Numbered from the stretch's first letter, positions 50,808 through 60,632 are shown. The stretch: 64,000 bases of DNA from NCEH01 sp043195095 (GCF_043195095.1 NZ_JBAFWN010000013.1), one strand, 5' to 3'. Numbers and translations are program-made. The notes: generated from the letters alone by a model not told the origin.

Positions 50808-51553
50808 CAGCGTCCTGATGCTCCCCCGCCACCAAACGAGCCTCCGCCGCCGGAAAACCCGCCGCGCGAGAAGCCGCCACGCCCGGGCCCCCCGTGCCGT
50901 CCGCGGAATCCGCCAAGGAACAGCAGAGGCCAGAAGAAACGGCCGAAGATGAACATGATGACGATAATGGCGATGACGCTTCCGCCTCCACTACCGTCTT
51001 CGTCTTGGCTCTTTCGTTGCTCGGTTTGCTGGGGCAGGGCAGACGCATCGCCGCCCAGAACACGCAGAAGCGTCGTTGCCCCGACAAGAACGCCGGTGTT
51101 GAAATCGCCCTTCCGAAATTCGGGCAGGATGAGATTCTCGATGATCAGCCTGCTCTGTGCATCGGTGAGCCGACCCTCCAGGCCGTAGCCGACTTCAACC
51201 CGCACATTGCGTTCGTTCGGCGCTACCAACAGCAATGCACCGTTGTTCTGACCCTTTTGTCCGATCCCCCAGGCGCGGCCCAACTGATAGCCAAAGTCGT
51301 CGATGGAATAGCCTTGAAGTGATTTGATCGTTGCAATGACAATCTGGTTCCCGGTCTGCGCCTCATGCTGAGCCAGCATTTGTGTCAGCTTTTGCTGCGT
51401 TTCAGCTGAAAGGATACCTGCGTCATCCACGACGCGACCGGTGAGGGGTGGAAAAACCGGCGCTGCGTAGAGCGCGGTGGCAAGCAATACATAGACCAGC
51501 CCTGCGAGAAGTGCTTGCCATGCGACCTGCGGATGCATGCGGGGGCGGATCAT
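50804..51553 (-). CDS. TPM-domain protein, YgcG-type
   Basis: A 249-aa exported protein. The TPM domain is marked by GRVVDDAGILS, LAQHEAQTGNQIVIATIKSLQGYSI (part), GIGQKGQNNGALLLVAPNERNVRVEVGYGLEG (part), a C-terminal membrane helix (IAIIVIMFIFGRFFWPLLF), and a Gly-rich RGGFSGGGGSFGGGGASG tail. It is the middle gene of the LemA operon. Confidence 0.9.
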   Translation of the reverse strand: MIRPRMHPQVAWQALLAGLVYVLLATALYAAPVFPPLTGRVVDDAGILSAETQQKLTQMLAQHEAQTGNQIVIATIKSLQGYSIDDFGYQLGRAWGIGQKGQNNGALLLVAPNERNVRVEVGYGLEGRLTDAQSRLIIENLILPEFRKGDFNTGVLVGATTLLRVLGGDASALPQQTEQRKSQDEDGSGGGSVIAIIVIMFIFGRFFWPLLFLGGFRGRHGGPGRGGFSRGGFSGGGGSFGGGGASGRW

Positions 51554-52152
51554 AGTTTGACTTGCGGCACTTCTTGCGCCTTTTCATCGATCGTAAAGGT
51601 TTCTCTCACCTTGGCGTTCGGATAAAGGATAGCTGCGATCCATCGGCTGGGAATGGTGCGCAAGGTCGTGTTGTAGGTTTGCACCGTGCCGATATAGTCG
51701 CGCCGCGCGACGGCGATGCGGTTCTCCGTGCCCTCGAGCTGCGATTGAAGCGCTAGGAAATTTTGGTTCGACTTGAGATCGGGGTATTGCTCGCTGATAG
51801 CCAAAAGGCGTCCCAAGGCCCCGCCAAGAGATGCTTGGTTTTGTTCGAACTGACGGAAGGCGTCCGGGTTGGTGAGGATGTCCGCCGGCAAGGTCACTTG
51901 GGTGGCGCGCGCACGAGCCTCGGTGACCTGCGTCAACACCGTCTGCTCCTGTTTAGCATAGCCCCTCACCGTTTCTACCAGGTTGGGAACGAGATCGGCG
52001 CGTCGTTGATACTGGTTCAGCACCTCGCTCCAAGCAGCTTTCACCTGCTCATCCTGGGTTGGCACAGCGTTGATACCGCAGCCGGCGAGGCCGATCGCAA
52101 GAAGGAGGACCGCGCCGACGCGAGCGGCCAAGCGTGCAATCGGATGGCTCAT
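51550..52152 (-). CDS. lemA: LemA-family lipoprotein
   Basis: A 200-aa protein. A lipobox (AIGLAGCG) is followed by the LemA domain: WSEVLNQYQRRADLVPNLVETV, LTQVTEARA, NQASLGGALGRLLAISEQYPDLKSNQNFLALQSQLEGTENRIAVAR (short parts), and NAKVRETF. It overlaps the TPM gene by 4 bases. LemA-TPM pairs are thought to work at the inner membrane. Start at 52152 matches the signal. FNR-like box 5 lies upstream. Confidence 0.9.
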   Translation of the reverse strand: MSHPIARLAARVGAVLLLAIGLAGCGINAVPTQDEQVKAAWSEVLNQYQRRADLVPNLVETVRGYAKQEQTVLTQVTEARARATQVTLPADILTNPDAFRQFEQNQASLGGALGRLLAISEQYPDLKSNQNFLALQSQLEGTENRIAVARRDYIGTVQTYNTTLRTIPSRWIAAILYPNAKVRETFTIDEKAQEVPQVKL

Positions 52153-52545
52153 TCTATTGTCTCCTCCCGGACGACAGGGCGATCCAGGGATGGCGGAATT
52201 GCCAGGCATTTTTCGTCTGATGCAGCCTTGGCTCCCGGGAGCGCTCAGACTTCGAGTTTTTGACCTTAGGTGGTACGCTTGTTGGGAATCTTTGATCCTG
52301 ATTAAGGAACCGCGCTTTGGCCGCGCACAGTGTTCATCCGCGATGAACCTCAGCATCCGATGTGTCTTGTGACACGTACACATCGACTGCCAATCGCACA
52401 GATGCTCGCCGTCCCGAAGAATTGCGCTATCGCTTCGACGTCCATGGCAAGATTCGAGCTATTGTTGCGGCGCCAATAGACGTTGCTAAACCCACACCAT
52501 TTTGGAGAGAGCTGATATAGTCCTTCAGCTTCACGTCAGCATAGG
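52153..52545. other. Gap upstream of the LemA operon and response regulator
   Basis: About 390 bp without a gene. It contains TTGATCCTGATTAA (52292-52305) and otherwise nothing I recognise. Confidence 0.5.
52292..52305. promoter_or_regulatory. FNR/FixK-like box 5
   Basis: TTGATCCTGATTAA: left half perfect, right half ATTAA matches 4 of 5. On the minus strand a TAAGGT at 52268-52263 lies at a spacing that would put the box near -41 of the LemA operon. Confidence 0.5.
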
Positions 52546-52581
52546 ATGGTATTTGCTCAAGGCAATTTCTTGGGAGAGACC

Positions 52582-53238
52582 TTGCGCATATTACTGATCG
52601 AAGACGACCAGGTGCTGGGCACGGCCATCCGCGATCACATCGCGTCAAACGGCCACGGCGTCGACTGGGTGCAGCGGATCGACGACGCGCGATTGGCCCT
52701 GGCCACCGTCGGGTATGAGCTGATCCTCCTCGACCTCGGGCTGACCGACGGTGACGGTCTGGCCTTGTTGCGCGAATTGCGCGCCGCGCGAAACCCGGTG
52801 CCCGTCATCATCGCAACGGCACAGGACCAGATCGCCGTCCGTATCGAGGGGCTGAACGCGGGGGCGGACGACTATCTGGTCAAGCCGTTCGACCTCAGCG
52901 AAATGATCGCGCGGATTTCCGCCGTGACGCGCCGCTACACCGGCGATCCGAACCCCGCCATCGACATCGGCCCTGTCTCGATCGACCTGGCCCTGAGGCT
53001 GGTCACGGTGGCGGGCGAGGATGCCGGGATCACCGCGCGGGAATGGGCGGTGCTGGAACGGCTCGTCCGCCATCGTGGCGCCGTCGTCACGAAGAGCGAG
53101 ATCGAGGATTCACTCTATGAATTCGGCGCGGAAATCGACAGCAACGCCGTCGAAGTCTATGTCAGCCGTCTGCGCAAGAAGCTCGGCAGGGAGTTCGTGA
53201 GCACCGTCCGGGGCCTCGGCTACAAGGCGGGAAGCTGA
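52582..53238 (+). CDS. OmpR-family response regulator
   Basis: A 218-aa protein. The receiver domain has LIEDD (acidic pocket), LILLDLGL (phosphorylated Asp ~51), and LVKPFD (Lys ~101). The C-terminal winged helix shows ITAREWAVLERLVRHRG and VEVYVSRLRKKLG. A TTG at 52582 with GGGAGA upstream is the likely start, with an ATG at 52546 as alternative. It overlaps no gene and sits 2 bp before the sensor kinase. Confidence 0.92.
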   Translation: MRILLIEDDQVLGTAIRDHIASNGHGVDWVQRIDDARLALATVGYELILLDLGLTDGDGLALLRELRAARNPVPVIIATAQDQIAVRIEGLNAGADDYLVKPFDLSEMIARISAVTRRYTGDPNPAIDIGPVSIDLALRLVTVAGEDAGITAREWAVLERLVRHRGAVVTKSEIEDSLYEFGAEIDSNAVEVYVSRLRKKLGREFVSTVRGLGYKAGS

Positions 53239-53240
53239 GA

Positions 53241-54680
53241 TTGGCGCGTCCTTCGATAGCCTGGCGCCTCGCCGCCGGTCTTTCGGCGACCATGGCCGTG
53301 CTTTGGATCGGAGCCGCGGGCCTCGCCGGCACGGTCATGTATGCTCAGATCAACGAGGCTTTCGACCAATCCTTGCGCCAGGGTGCGCTTCGTCTGCTGC
53401 CGCTGGCGGTTCATGAAATCGGCGAGGGTGACAAATATGGCTTGGATCGCGTGCGGGGTTCCGATCGCGACGAGGACGAAGCCTACTTCACCTACTACCT
53501 GATCGATCAGCATGGCGCCATGGTTCTGCGGACGGACGACGCCCCGGACATCTCGCCGCCGGTCCTCGTCTCGGCCGGCTTCTCGGATGTCGACGGCAAG
53601 CGCCTGTTTTCGAAGACGGACCCCCGATCCGGATTCTCGATCGTCCTTGTCGAGCGCACGGAGCACCGCCGCGCGGCTTTGAGGGCAGCGCTGGCTACAA
53701 TCCTGTGGCCGCTCGCCGGGCTAATACCGCTGGTCGGGGGCGGCATCTGGATCGCGATCCGGCTGGGGATGCGTCCCGTCGAGCGGTTGACGCACGACAT
53801 TTCGCAGCGCGGCAGCCGGAACTTGTCGCCTTTGACGTCGGACGGACAGCCTGCGGAACTCGCGCCCATCGCAGAGGCGGTGGCAAGCCTGCTCACGCGC
53901 CTTAGCGCGGCACTGGATGCGGAGCGGGCGTTTGCGGCCAGCAGCGCCCACGAATTACGAACGCCGATCGCTGGAGCCTTGGCTCAGACGCAGCAATTGG
54001 CGATCGAACTCGGCGACCAGCCGGCCGGCCGGCGTCTGAGGGAGGTCGAGTTCTCCTTGAGGCGCCTGGCGCAACTGTCCGAAAAGCTGCTGCAGCTCTC
54101 GCGCCTCGATGCGGGCTTCGCGCAGGCGGAGTCGGCCTCCGATCTTCTCCCGGCTCTGCGTCTGGTGGTGCGGGACTTCCAGGTGGCATCGAGGACGCAG
54201 TCACGGGTGAGATTGCAGGTTGCGCAAGGACTGGCCCTCGTCGGCCGGATCAACCTTGATGCCTTCGCCATCGCCGTGCGCAACCTGATCCAGAACGCCC
54301 TGATCCATGGTGCGCCGGATGGCTTGGTCGAGGTTATCGCCGGGCCGGGCCGACAGGTTCGCGTGATCAATGCGGGGCCGGTTGTCCCCGGAGCAACGCT
54401 GGCGCGGATCGCTGAGCCCTTCAGGCGCGGCTCCACATCGGCCAAGGGAACGGGCCTCGGCCTGTCCATCGTCCGCTCCATCATGGACCAGACGGGTGGA
54501 AGCCTGACGCTCCGTTCGCCCGCGATCGAGAGGAAGGATGGCTTCGAGGCCATTCTCCAATGGCCGGACGAGTTGCCTTCGGAAAAAGTGGCCGTCCATT
54601 GCCGTAGTGCGGTCGTGGGTACCGTCGATGACGACTTGCCGGTGCATCACCTACCACCGCAGGTATCGGCGAAACGTTGA
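53241..54680 (+). CDS. Sensor histidine kinase
   Basis: A 479-aa protein with TTG start, one N-terminal and one central membrane helix around a periplasmic sensor domain, a HAMP-like stretch, the H-box SSAHELRTPIAGAL (~235), N-box NLIQNALIHGAP (~348) and G-box GTGLGLSIV (~403). The partner regulator is directly upstream. The C-terminal 40 residues after the ATPase are not part of a domain I recognise. Signal unknown. Confidence 0.92.
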   Translation: MARPSIAWRLAAGLSATMAVLWIGAAGLAGTVMYAQINEAFDQSLRQGALRLLPLAVHEIGEGDKYGLDRVRGSDRDEDEAYFTYYLIDQHGAMVLRTDDAPDISPPVLVSAGFSDVDGKRLFSKTDPRSGFSIVLVERTEHRRAALRAALATILWPLAGLIPLVGGGIWIAIRLGMRPVERLTHDISQRGSRNLSPLTSDGQPAELAPIAEAVASLLTRLSAALDAERAFAASSAHELRTPIAGALAQTQQLAIELGDQPAGRRLREVEFSLRRLAQLSEKLLQLSRLDAGFAQAESASDLLPALRLVVRDFQVASRTQSRVRLQVAQGLALVGRINLDAFAIAVRNLIQNALIHGAPDGLVEVIAGPGRQVRVINAGPVVPGATLARIAEPFRRGSTSAKGTGLGLSIVRSIMDQTGGSLTLRSPAIERKDGFEAILQWPDELPSEKVAVHCRSAVVGTVDDDLPVHHLPPQVSAKR

Positions 54681-54753
54681 AAAGCTTGCGGCCACGCACT
54701 GGAGCGACAGCCGGCTTTCCGCCGACCTCTCGCGGACGATGATGGAGCAGGAT

Positions 54754-55263
54754 TCAAGCCGGCGTCATGCGGCGAAGGGTATCGTCCTTCAGGACGAAGT
54801 GATGGTACAGCGCCATGAGACCGTGGAGACCGGCGATAACGAGAAACACGGTTCCGCCGTTGCTGTGGAGGTCCGCGACGATACCCGGAGGTTGCTGGAC
54901 CGGTGCCGTTAGGGCCGGCAGGGTCACTCCGAACACGGTAACTGGGATGCCTAGCGCCGAGGCGGCGTACCATCCCGAAAGCGGCATGGCGATCAAAAAC
55001 GCATAGAGCACGGCATGGCCGGCCTTGGCGGCAAGCTGCAGCAGGGGAGCGCTGCGTGGGTCGAGCCGAGGAGCACCGCCGGCCAGCCGCGCGATGAGCC
55101 GCGGCACCACGAGCACCAGCACGGCGAGACCGAACGCGAAGTGTACTGTTGGAGGGTTCTTCAGAATCTGTGGTCCGCCTTCGCCGAGGAACCAGGCGAC
55201 CACCACGCAAATCGCCGTCAGCCAATGCAGTACGATCATGAATTTCGAGTAACGCTGAACCAT
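54754..55263 (-). CDS. Cytochrome b561-type protein
   Basis: A 169-aa four-helix membrane protein. Histidines at heme-binding positions lie in IVLHWLTAI, TVHFAFGL, GHAVLYAFLIAMPLSGWYAASALG (part) and GLHGLMALYHHFVL. It may carry electrons between the membrane and periplasmic partners. The start at 55263 is chosen over a longer frame that includes integrase-remnant DNA. Confidence 0.88.
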   Translation of the reverse strand: MVQRYSKFMIVLHWLTAICVVVAWFLGEGGPQILKNPPTVHFAFGLAVLVLVVPRLIARLAGGAPRLDPRSAPLLQLAAKAGHAVLYAFLIAMPLSGWYAASALGIPVTVFGVTLPALTAPVQQPPGIVADLHSNGGTVFLVIAGLHGLMALYHHFVLKDDTLRRMTPA

Positions 55264-55319
55264 GTGCCGCCTCGGCTGTCTTTCCATAGGATTGTTGCCG
55301 GCGCAACTAGACCCTACCA

Positions 55320-55490
55320 AGCTGACACCCACCTGAAGCTCAAGCGCAGCGTCCAAATGAACGTAGCCTTACGTGACGCCGCGAGCGGAATGGCCAAGTA
55401 GCCCCGCGATCGTAAGCTCGGAAAACCCGAAGGCGCCAGCTCCGCTGGCGAAGGTGTGACGAAGGACGTGAGGCGTCTCAGAGTTGCCAG
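55320..55490 (-). pseudogene. Tyrosine integrase C-terminal remnant
   Basis: ETPHVLRHTFAS (box II, H..R), FGFSELTIAGLLGHSARGVT and then, after a stop codon, GYVHLDAALEL (catalytic Tyr). A CAA to TAA change (55369-55371) would explain the stop between the active-site His and Tyr. The rest of the gene is missing. It is the same family type as the N-terminal piece at 62596. Confidence 0.8.
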
Positions 55491-55774
55491 GGCGGTACGG
55501 CAGGTTGTGCATGCTGATGCTCATAGAACGTCGAGGCCAAACTGGGCGACCTTCACCGCCACGCACTTCCCCAACGTGCACGCGAAGATCGCCGATTTGA
55601 GGTGTATGGAGTGGATGCTCAAGAACGTGGTTGTGCGATGCGCTAGCGGCACACTGCCGGAATGTCCTCTGATCGAGGCGCTGTTCCGTGTGGCCGCCGT
55701 TCACGCGACGGCGCCAACGCCGACTGGATGCATTCTGCCCCGAATTGAACGACGGTTGAGCAGACGCGCTACGA
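55491..55774. other. Gap next to the integrase scar
   Basis: 285 bp with no gene recognised. It sits between the integrase remnant and the DedA-PAP2 gene and may be junction DNA. Confidence 0.4.
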
Positions 55775-57826
55775 TCAATCGGAAATTGTCTTTGGTGCCT
55801 CGCCTTGGCGAGCCAACAGGACTTGCCCATCCCAATCAGCATCGGTCATTTCGACAGCCCGCAAAACGAGACGTCCCCCACCGAGAGACCCTGCCAGGAC
55901 TTGTCGCGGCGCATTGACGTCAGTCTGCGTCGAGGCCACCGAGACGAGCGAAAAGGGACGATAGAGGCGTTCCTCGACGACCGATCCGATCCAGAGCGGA
56001 GCGGTCTGTCCATTTGTGAGCTCGAGGTCGACGGCCCACAGTCGGAGCACGAGACGCGACGCGGTGGGTGTACCAACGCTATTGGGTCGAATGAGAGTGA
56101 GGCTGGGAAGACGCCCGCTGGCGAAGAGAGGAACAACCGGAAGATTGGCGGGGTCCGCCGATGGGGTAAGCCAGCTTAGGGCGCTCAAGAGCTCCCAGGC
56201 CGCTGATGTGTGCCACCCATCCCGCAGCAAGGCGTCTTGCAGGTCCCGCAGGCTACCGGTCCACTGGAAGGTCAGCGGCTCCTCCACCTCGCCGGTAAGA
56301 TCGATCCGCCTACCTGGCAATTGCTGCCAACCCGATGCCCACCATTCGGCGGCGGCCATCGTCGGCAGCACGCTTTTGACGGCATAGCGATCGCTGTCCG
56401 TTGCGTGGTTGCGGTAGATGTTGAAGCCACCGGCGAGGACAACCGCCGCACATCCGACGGCGAGCAGGCCGCCCGGCTCAACGCGTTCTACTTTCCGCCG
56501 CAGATAGGACAGCCCGAGCAGCGCCAGCCATGCAGACCCGAATGCCAGGCCTCCGAGCACGTCGGAAAGCCAGTGCGCACCGAGGTAAAGGCGTGAAAAT
56601 CCGATCAAAAATATCAGGGTTGCCGCGCCGAGAGCGACCGATACGCGCAGTGCCGAGCGAAACTCACGCGCGATGAGGAAGGTGAGGAAACCGTATAGAA
56701 CCAAGTTGATTGTGCTATGACCACTGGGGAAGGAAAACGCGCTCCAGCCTGAGTAGTGCAGATCACCGGGCCGCGCTCGATGCAGTGCCATTTTGATCGC
56801 GGTATTGAGCGCCGAGGCGCCGGCGATCGCAACCAACCAATAGGCTGCCGTGCGCCATGCCCGTTTCCAGGCAAGCCACAGGAAGACGATGACAGTGACC
56901 GCCACGACGACGACGGTATCCCCAAGTTCAGTGATGGCGATCATTACCGCATCGCCGGGCGCCGTGCGGAGATCCTGGAGAGCGCGGTAGATAGCGCTGT
57001 CGGCCAGCACCAACGGATCTCTGCTGACGACGTCTTCAAGGATACCGAAGAAAAGCCACGCCGCGCCGACGAGCAGAACAGTCAATAATGCGAGAGTCCG
57101 CGCCTCGTGCCGCTCTGGGTCGAGCAAACTGGAGAGATTGCGGCTGAGCCAGGTGTCGCGGGTGCCGACCCAGCCCCGCAGCCGTTCCACACCAATGATG
57201 AGAAGGGGTATGCCGCGACGCAACGTCCAGCGCACGATATGCAGAATGACCCAACCCACTGCGGCCAGAACGACCAGAAGGACGGCGAGCGGCTTGGCGG
57301 CCGTGCCGAGAATGCCGAAGGCGGCCCCGACGAATACGCCGGGCAGAATATGCGACGGAGCCCAGGCGAGCGCCGATGCGACATTGACGGCGTAGAATCG
57401 GCGGACCGGCATTCCCAGCACACCGGCGAGGAGAGGAACGAAGGCGCGGACGCCCGGTGTGAAGCGTGCGAGAAAAACACTCTTGTCGCCGTGGCGGGTG
57501 AAAAACGATTCGCTACGCTCGATCAGTCCCGGATGCCGGTTCAATGGCCAGAGGCCAAGAATCTCGCGGTGGTATCGATGCCCTAGCCAAAACGAAACTC
57601 CATCACCGGCGACGGCGCCAAACGTGGCGGCAGCCAGCAACGGCCAGAGCACCAACGCGCCGCTCGGTACTAAGGTGCTGAGTGCCAGGATCCCGACCGT
57701 ACCCGGTATGACGGCACCGATGATCGGGATCGACTCCGAAAGGGCTAGGAGAAACACCGCCAGATAGGCGACATGCCGATGTGCCGTCAGGAAATCGACT
57801 ATCGTTAGGACCAAGGACGTCATCAT
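55775..57826 (-). CDS. DedA - PAP2 phosphatase - LssY fusion protein
   Basis: A 683-aa membrane protein. The N-terminal DedA (VTT) domain carries GDGVSFWLGHRYH and FLARFTPGVRAFVPLLAGVLGM (part). The middle PAP2 phosphatase has KMALHRARPGD (~347), FPSGHST (~368) and SRLYLGAHWLSD (~413), the complete catalytic triad. The C-terminal region matches LssY. Such fusions act on lipid phosphates and undecaprenyl-type lipids. It runs on the minus strand and is followed downstream by the integrase scar. Confidence 0.9.
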   Translation of the reverse strand: MMTSLVLTIVDFLTAHRHVAYLAVFLLALSESIPIIGAVIPGTVGILALSTLVPSGALVLWPLLAAATFGAVAGDGVSFWLGHRYHREILGLWPLNRHPGLIERSESFFTRHGDKSVFLARFTPGVRAFVPLLAGVLGMPVRRFYAVNVASALAWAPSHILPGVFVGAAFGILGTAAKPLAVLLVVLAAVGWVILHIVRWTLRRGIPLLIIGVERLRGWVGTRDTWLSRNLSSLLDPERHEARTLALLTVLLVGAAWLFFGILEDVVSRDPLVLADSAIYRALQDLRTAPGDAVMIAITELGDTVVVVAVTVIVFLWLAWKRAWRTAAYWLVAIAGASALNTAIKMALHRARPGDLHYSGWSAFSFPSGHSTINLVLYGFLTFLIAREFRSALRVSVALGAATLIFLIGFSRLYLGAHWLSDVLGGLAFGSAWLALLGLSYLRRKVERVEPGGLLAVGCAAVVLAGGFNIYRNHATDSDRYAVKSVLPTMAAAEWWASGWQQLPGRRIDLTGEVEEPLTFQWTGSLRDLQDALLRDGWHTSAAWELLSALSWLTPSADPANLPVVPLFASGRLPSLTLIRPNSVGTPTASRLVLRLWAVDLELTNGQTAPLWIGSVVEERLYRPFSLVSVASTQTDVNAPRQVLAGSLGGGRLVLRAVEMTDADWDGQVLLARQGEAPKTISD

Positions 57827-57939
57827 CCGACGGTGCCTATCGAATGCCGGTGATGACGCGATCGATGCGCGTATCTTCTCGATAGGCTGCGTGCACGATG
57901 ACGCCTACAATAATTCTTTTGGCGCTCCGCCACGGCATC

Positions 57940-58635
57940 TCAGGCGACCGTGCCGAAGATGGCCCCGATCCCGGCCGTCACGGCCATTGCGAGAGCCCCC
58001 CAGAACGTCACGCGGATCGTCGGCTTCAGGATGTCGGCTCCGCCGGCTCTGGCGCCGATCATGCCGAGCAGGGCCAGGAACACGAGCGAACCAACTGAAA
58101 CAGCTGGCAGCAGCCAGCTCGATGGCGAGACGAGCACGAGCGCCAACGGCGCGGCCGCTCCGAGGGAAAAGGTCGCCGCGGACGCCAGCGCTGCTTGCAC
58201 GGGACGCGCCGTGGTGATCTCCGAGATGCCGAGTTCGTCCCTGGCATGGGCGCCCAATGCGTCCTTGGCCATGAGCTGCTCCGCGACCTGGCGGGCAAGC
58301 CCGGTCTCGACGCCTCGGGAGACATAGATCTGAGCCAGTTCCTTCTTCTCGAACTCCGGATCACTCGCGAGTTCGCGCTTTTCACGTGCGAGATCGGCAT
58401 GCTCAGTGTCGGACTGCGAACTGACAGAAACATATTCCCCCGCAGCCATGGACATGGCGCCGGCGACTAGACCGGCGACGCCCGTCAGCAGGACATTGCT
58501 TGAGGAGGCCGCTGCCGAAGCCACGCCCAGGATCAGGCTCGCCGTCGAGATGATCCCGTCGTTTGCGCCCAGCACAGCGGCGCGCAGCCAGCCAATTCGC
58601 CCGACAAGGTGCCTCTCGTTATGCATGCGACTCAT
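57940..58635 (-). CDS. VIT1/CCC1-family transporter
   Basis: A 231-aa protein with the VIT pattern: HNERHLVGRIGWLRAAVLGANDGIIS (part), AGAMSMAAGEYVSVSSQSDTEHADL (part), the charged middle region EKKELAQIYVSRG, and four to five helices in the C-terminal half. Relatives move iron or manganese into compartments or out of the cell. Divergent from the MFS gene. Confidence 0.9.
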   Translation of the reverse strand: MSRMHNERHLVGRIGWLRAAVLGANDGIISTASLILGVASAAASSSNVLLTGVAGLVAGAMSMAAGEYVSVSSQSDTEHADLAREKRELASDPEFEKKELAQIYVSRGVETGLARQVAEQLMAKDALGAHARDELGISEITTARPVQAALASAATFSLGAAAPLALVLVSPSSWLLPAVSVGSLVFLALLGMIGARAGGADILKPTIRVTFWGALAMAVTAGIGAIFGTVA

Positions 58636-58829
58636 GTCAGCCTTGCTCCATTGATTTCATCCGCAGCGCTTCCCTCACACAAGCATTGCTGAAATCCCGG
58701 TTTGATCTACCAGAGGGAGATGTCTTGGAACTTACAGAAGCTCGATATCCCATCGGGGGAATACGCCTCGAAGCATGGTATCGACAAAGCTCGCGCTGCG
58801 AGACGCCCCCCGTTCGGAGTCCTTGGGAA

Positions 58830-60056
58830 ATGGCAACAGACACACCGCCTGCCGGGCCGAAATCGCGTGCCAGGCTGCCGCCAGGCGTCTGGGCGCTCGG
58901 TTTCGTCAGCATGTTCATGGACATCTCGTCGGAGATGGTCAACGCGCTGCTGCCGGTCTATCTCGTAACCGTGCTCGGCGCGTCGACGCTGACGGTCGGC
59001 TTCATCGAAGGCATCGCGGAAGCGACCGCCAATATCACCAAAATCTTCTCGGGCGCGCTGTCCGACTGGCTCGGCAAGCGCAAGTTGCTGACCGCCCTCG
59101 GATACGGTCTCGCTGCCGTCACCAAGCCGATCTTTCCGCTGGCCAACTCGGTCGGCTGGGTGGTCGCCGCACGTTTCATTGATCGTATCGGCAAGGGCGT
59201 CCGTGATGCTCCGAGGGACGCGCTCATCGCCGATCTTGCGCCGGCGGAGGTGCGGGGCGCGAGCTTCGGCCTGCGGCAGGCGCTCGATACGGTCGGCGCC
59301 TTTGTCGGGCCGCTCGCCGCGATCGTCCTGATGTCACTCAGCTCCGACAATTTCCGCTTCGTGTTCTGGATCGCGATCATCCCGGCGTTCATCTCGCTCG
59401 CCGTGATGATATTCGCCGTCCGCGAACCGGTCCGGCGTGAAACCGATGCCAAGCCGCGACTGCGCCTCGCGGATGCGAAACGCCTGTCCCGCCCGTTCTG
59501 GATCGTGGTCGGCGTCGCCACGATCCTGACGCTCGCGCGGTTCTCGGACGCGTTTCTCATCCTGCGTTCCCAGAATGTCGGTCTGCCGATCGCGCTGGTG
59601 CCCGTCGTCATGGTGGTGATGAACGTCGTCTATGCGCTTGGCGCCTATCCGGCCGGCGCCCTCTCCGACCGGATCGGCCGAGGCGGCTTGCTCGCGGTCG
59701 GCATCGTCTGCCTGATCGTCGCCGACCTCATCCTCGCGCTCGGCACAACGGTTCCTCTGGTCATGCTCGGCGTGGTGTTCTGGGGGCTGCACATGGCGCT
59801 CACCCAAGGCCTCTTTGCCAGCCTCGTGGCCGATACCGCGCCCGAGGATCTGCGCGGGACGGCGTTCGGCGTGTTCAACTTCGCGGGGGGCATCGCCATG
59901 CTGATCGCGAGCGTCATCGCCGGCGGCTTGTGGGACGCTTACGGTCCGGCAGCGACCTTTCTGGCCGGCGCGGGGTTCACCGTGGTTGCGTTGATCGCTT
60001 TCGGCCTGTCGCAATACTGGGCCGGCGGCGCCTCCCCGGACCCAAGCAAGGATTGA
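58830..60056 (+). CDS. MFS transporter
   Basis: A 408-aa protein with twelve hydrophobic segments and the MFS loop motif, seen as GALSDWLGKRKLL and again ALSDRIGRGGLL in the second half. The ATG at 58830 is preferred, and longer frames upstream include an implausible basic stretch. Substrate unknown. It stands between the VIT gene and a truncated ATPase. Confidence 0.85.
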   Translation: MATDTPPAGPKSRARLPPGVWALGFVSMFMDISSEMVNALLPVYLVTVLGASTLTVGFIEGIAEATANITKIFSGALSDWLGKRKLLTALGYGLAAVTKPIFPLANSVGWVVAARFIDRIGKGVRDAPRDALIADLAPAEVRGASFGLRQALDTVGAFVGPLAAIVLMSLSSDNFRFVFWIAIIPAFISLAVMIFAVREPVRRETDAKPRLRLADAKRLSRPFWIVVGVATILTLARFSDAFLILRSQNVGLPIALVPVVMVVMNVVYALGAYPAGALSDRIGRGGLLAVGIVCLIVADLILALGTTVPLVMLGVVFWGLHMALTQGLFASLVADTAPEDLRGTAFGVFNFAGGIAMLIASVIAGGLWDAYGPAATFLAGAGFTVVALIAFGLSQYWAGGASPDPSKD

Positions 60057-60077
60057 TCTGCCCTCTCGCCCCGAGAC

Positions 60078-60632
60078 TCAGGCCGTCAACCATCCGCGCC
60101 AGAATCCCTTCAGGATCTCCAGAACGACAACCAGACCTACGGCGATGCCGAACGCGACGGCGAGATCATCGGCGTGCAGAGGCCCGAAGCGAAAAAGATC
60201 GCGCGCCCACGCCAGGGCAGTGCCCAGTAGGACGCCGGCCACGGCGCTTACCCGCCACAGCGCGTGATTGTCCCACCGCAGCGCCCCGCGCACCGAGCTG
60301 TCGAAGGAGCGGTTGCCCAGCACCAGTCCCAGATTGGCCAGGACGAGCGACACGAAGGTGAGCGCACGCACATCCTCCGCGGGCATGCCGCGCCGCAGCG
60401 CAAGCAGATAGAGTACGGCAACCGCCGCGAAGGCGAGAACGCCCTGCAGCAGGCTCCAGAGCACGAGCCCCGACGTGAACAGATGGCTCGTCACCGCGCG
60501 CGGCCGTCGGCTCATGATGTCCTTCTCCTCCTTTTCCGCCTCGAAGACCAACGAACAAACGGGATCGATGATCATCTCGAGAAAGGCGATGTGGATCGGC
60601 GAGAAGATGATGGACAGGCCGGTCAGCAACGG
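60078..60632 (-). pseudogene. P-type cation ATPase C-terminal fragment
   Basis: About 185 residues correspond to the end of a P-type cation ATPase: LSIIFSPIHIAFLEMIIDPVCSLVFEAEKEE (part), then the last membrane helices (GLVLWSLLQGVLAFAAVAVLYLL, LANLGLVLGN). The phosphorylation (DKTG) and ATP-binding domains are missing. Homology begins abruptly at ~60632. It marks a deletion junction. Confidence 0.85.
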
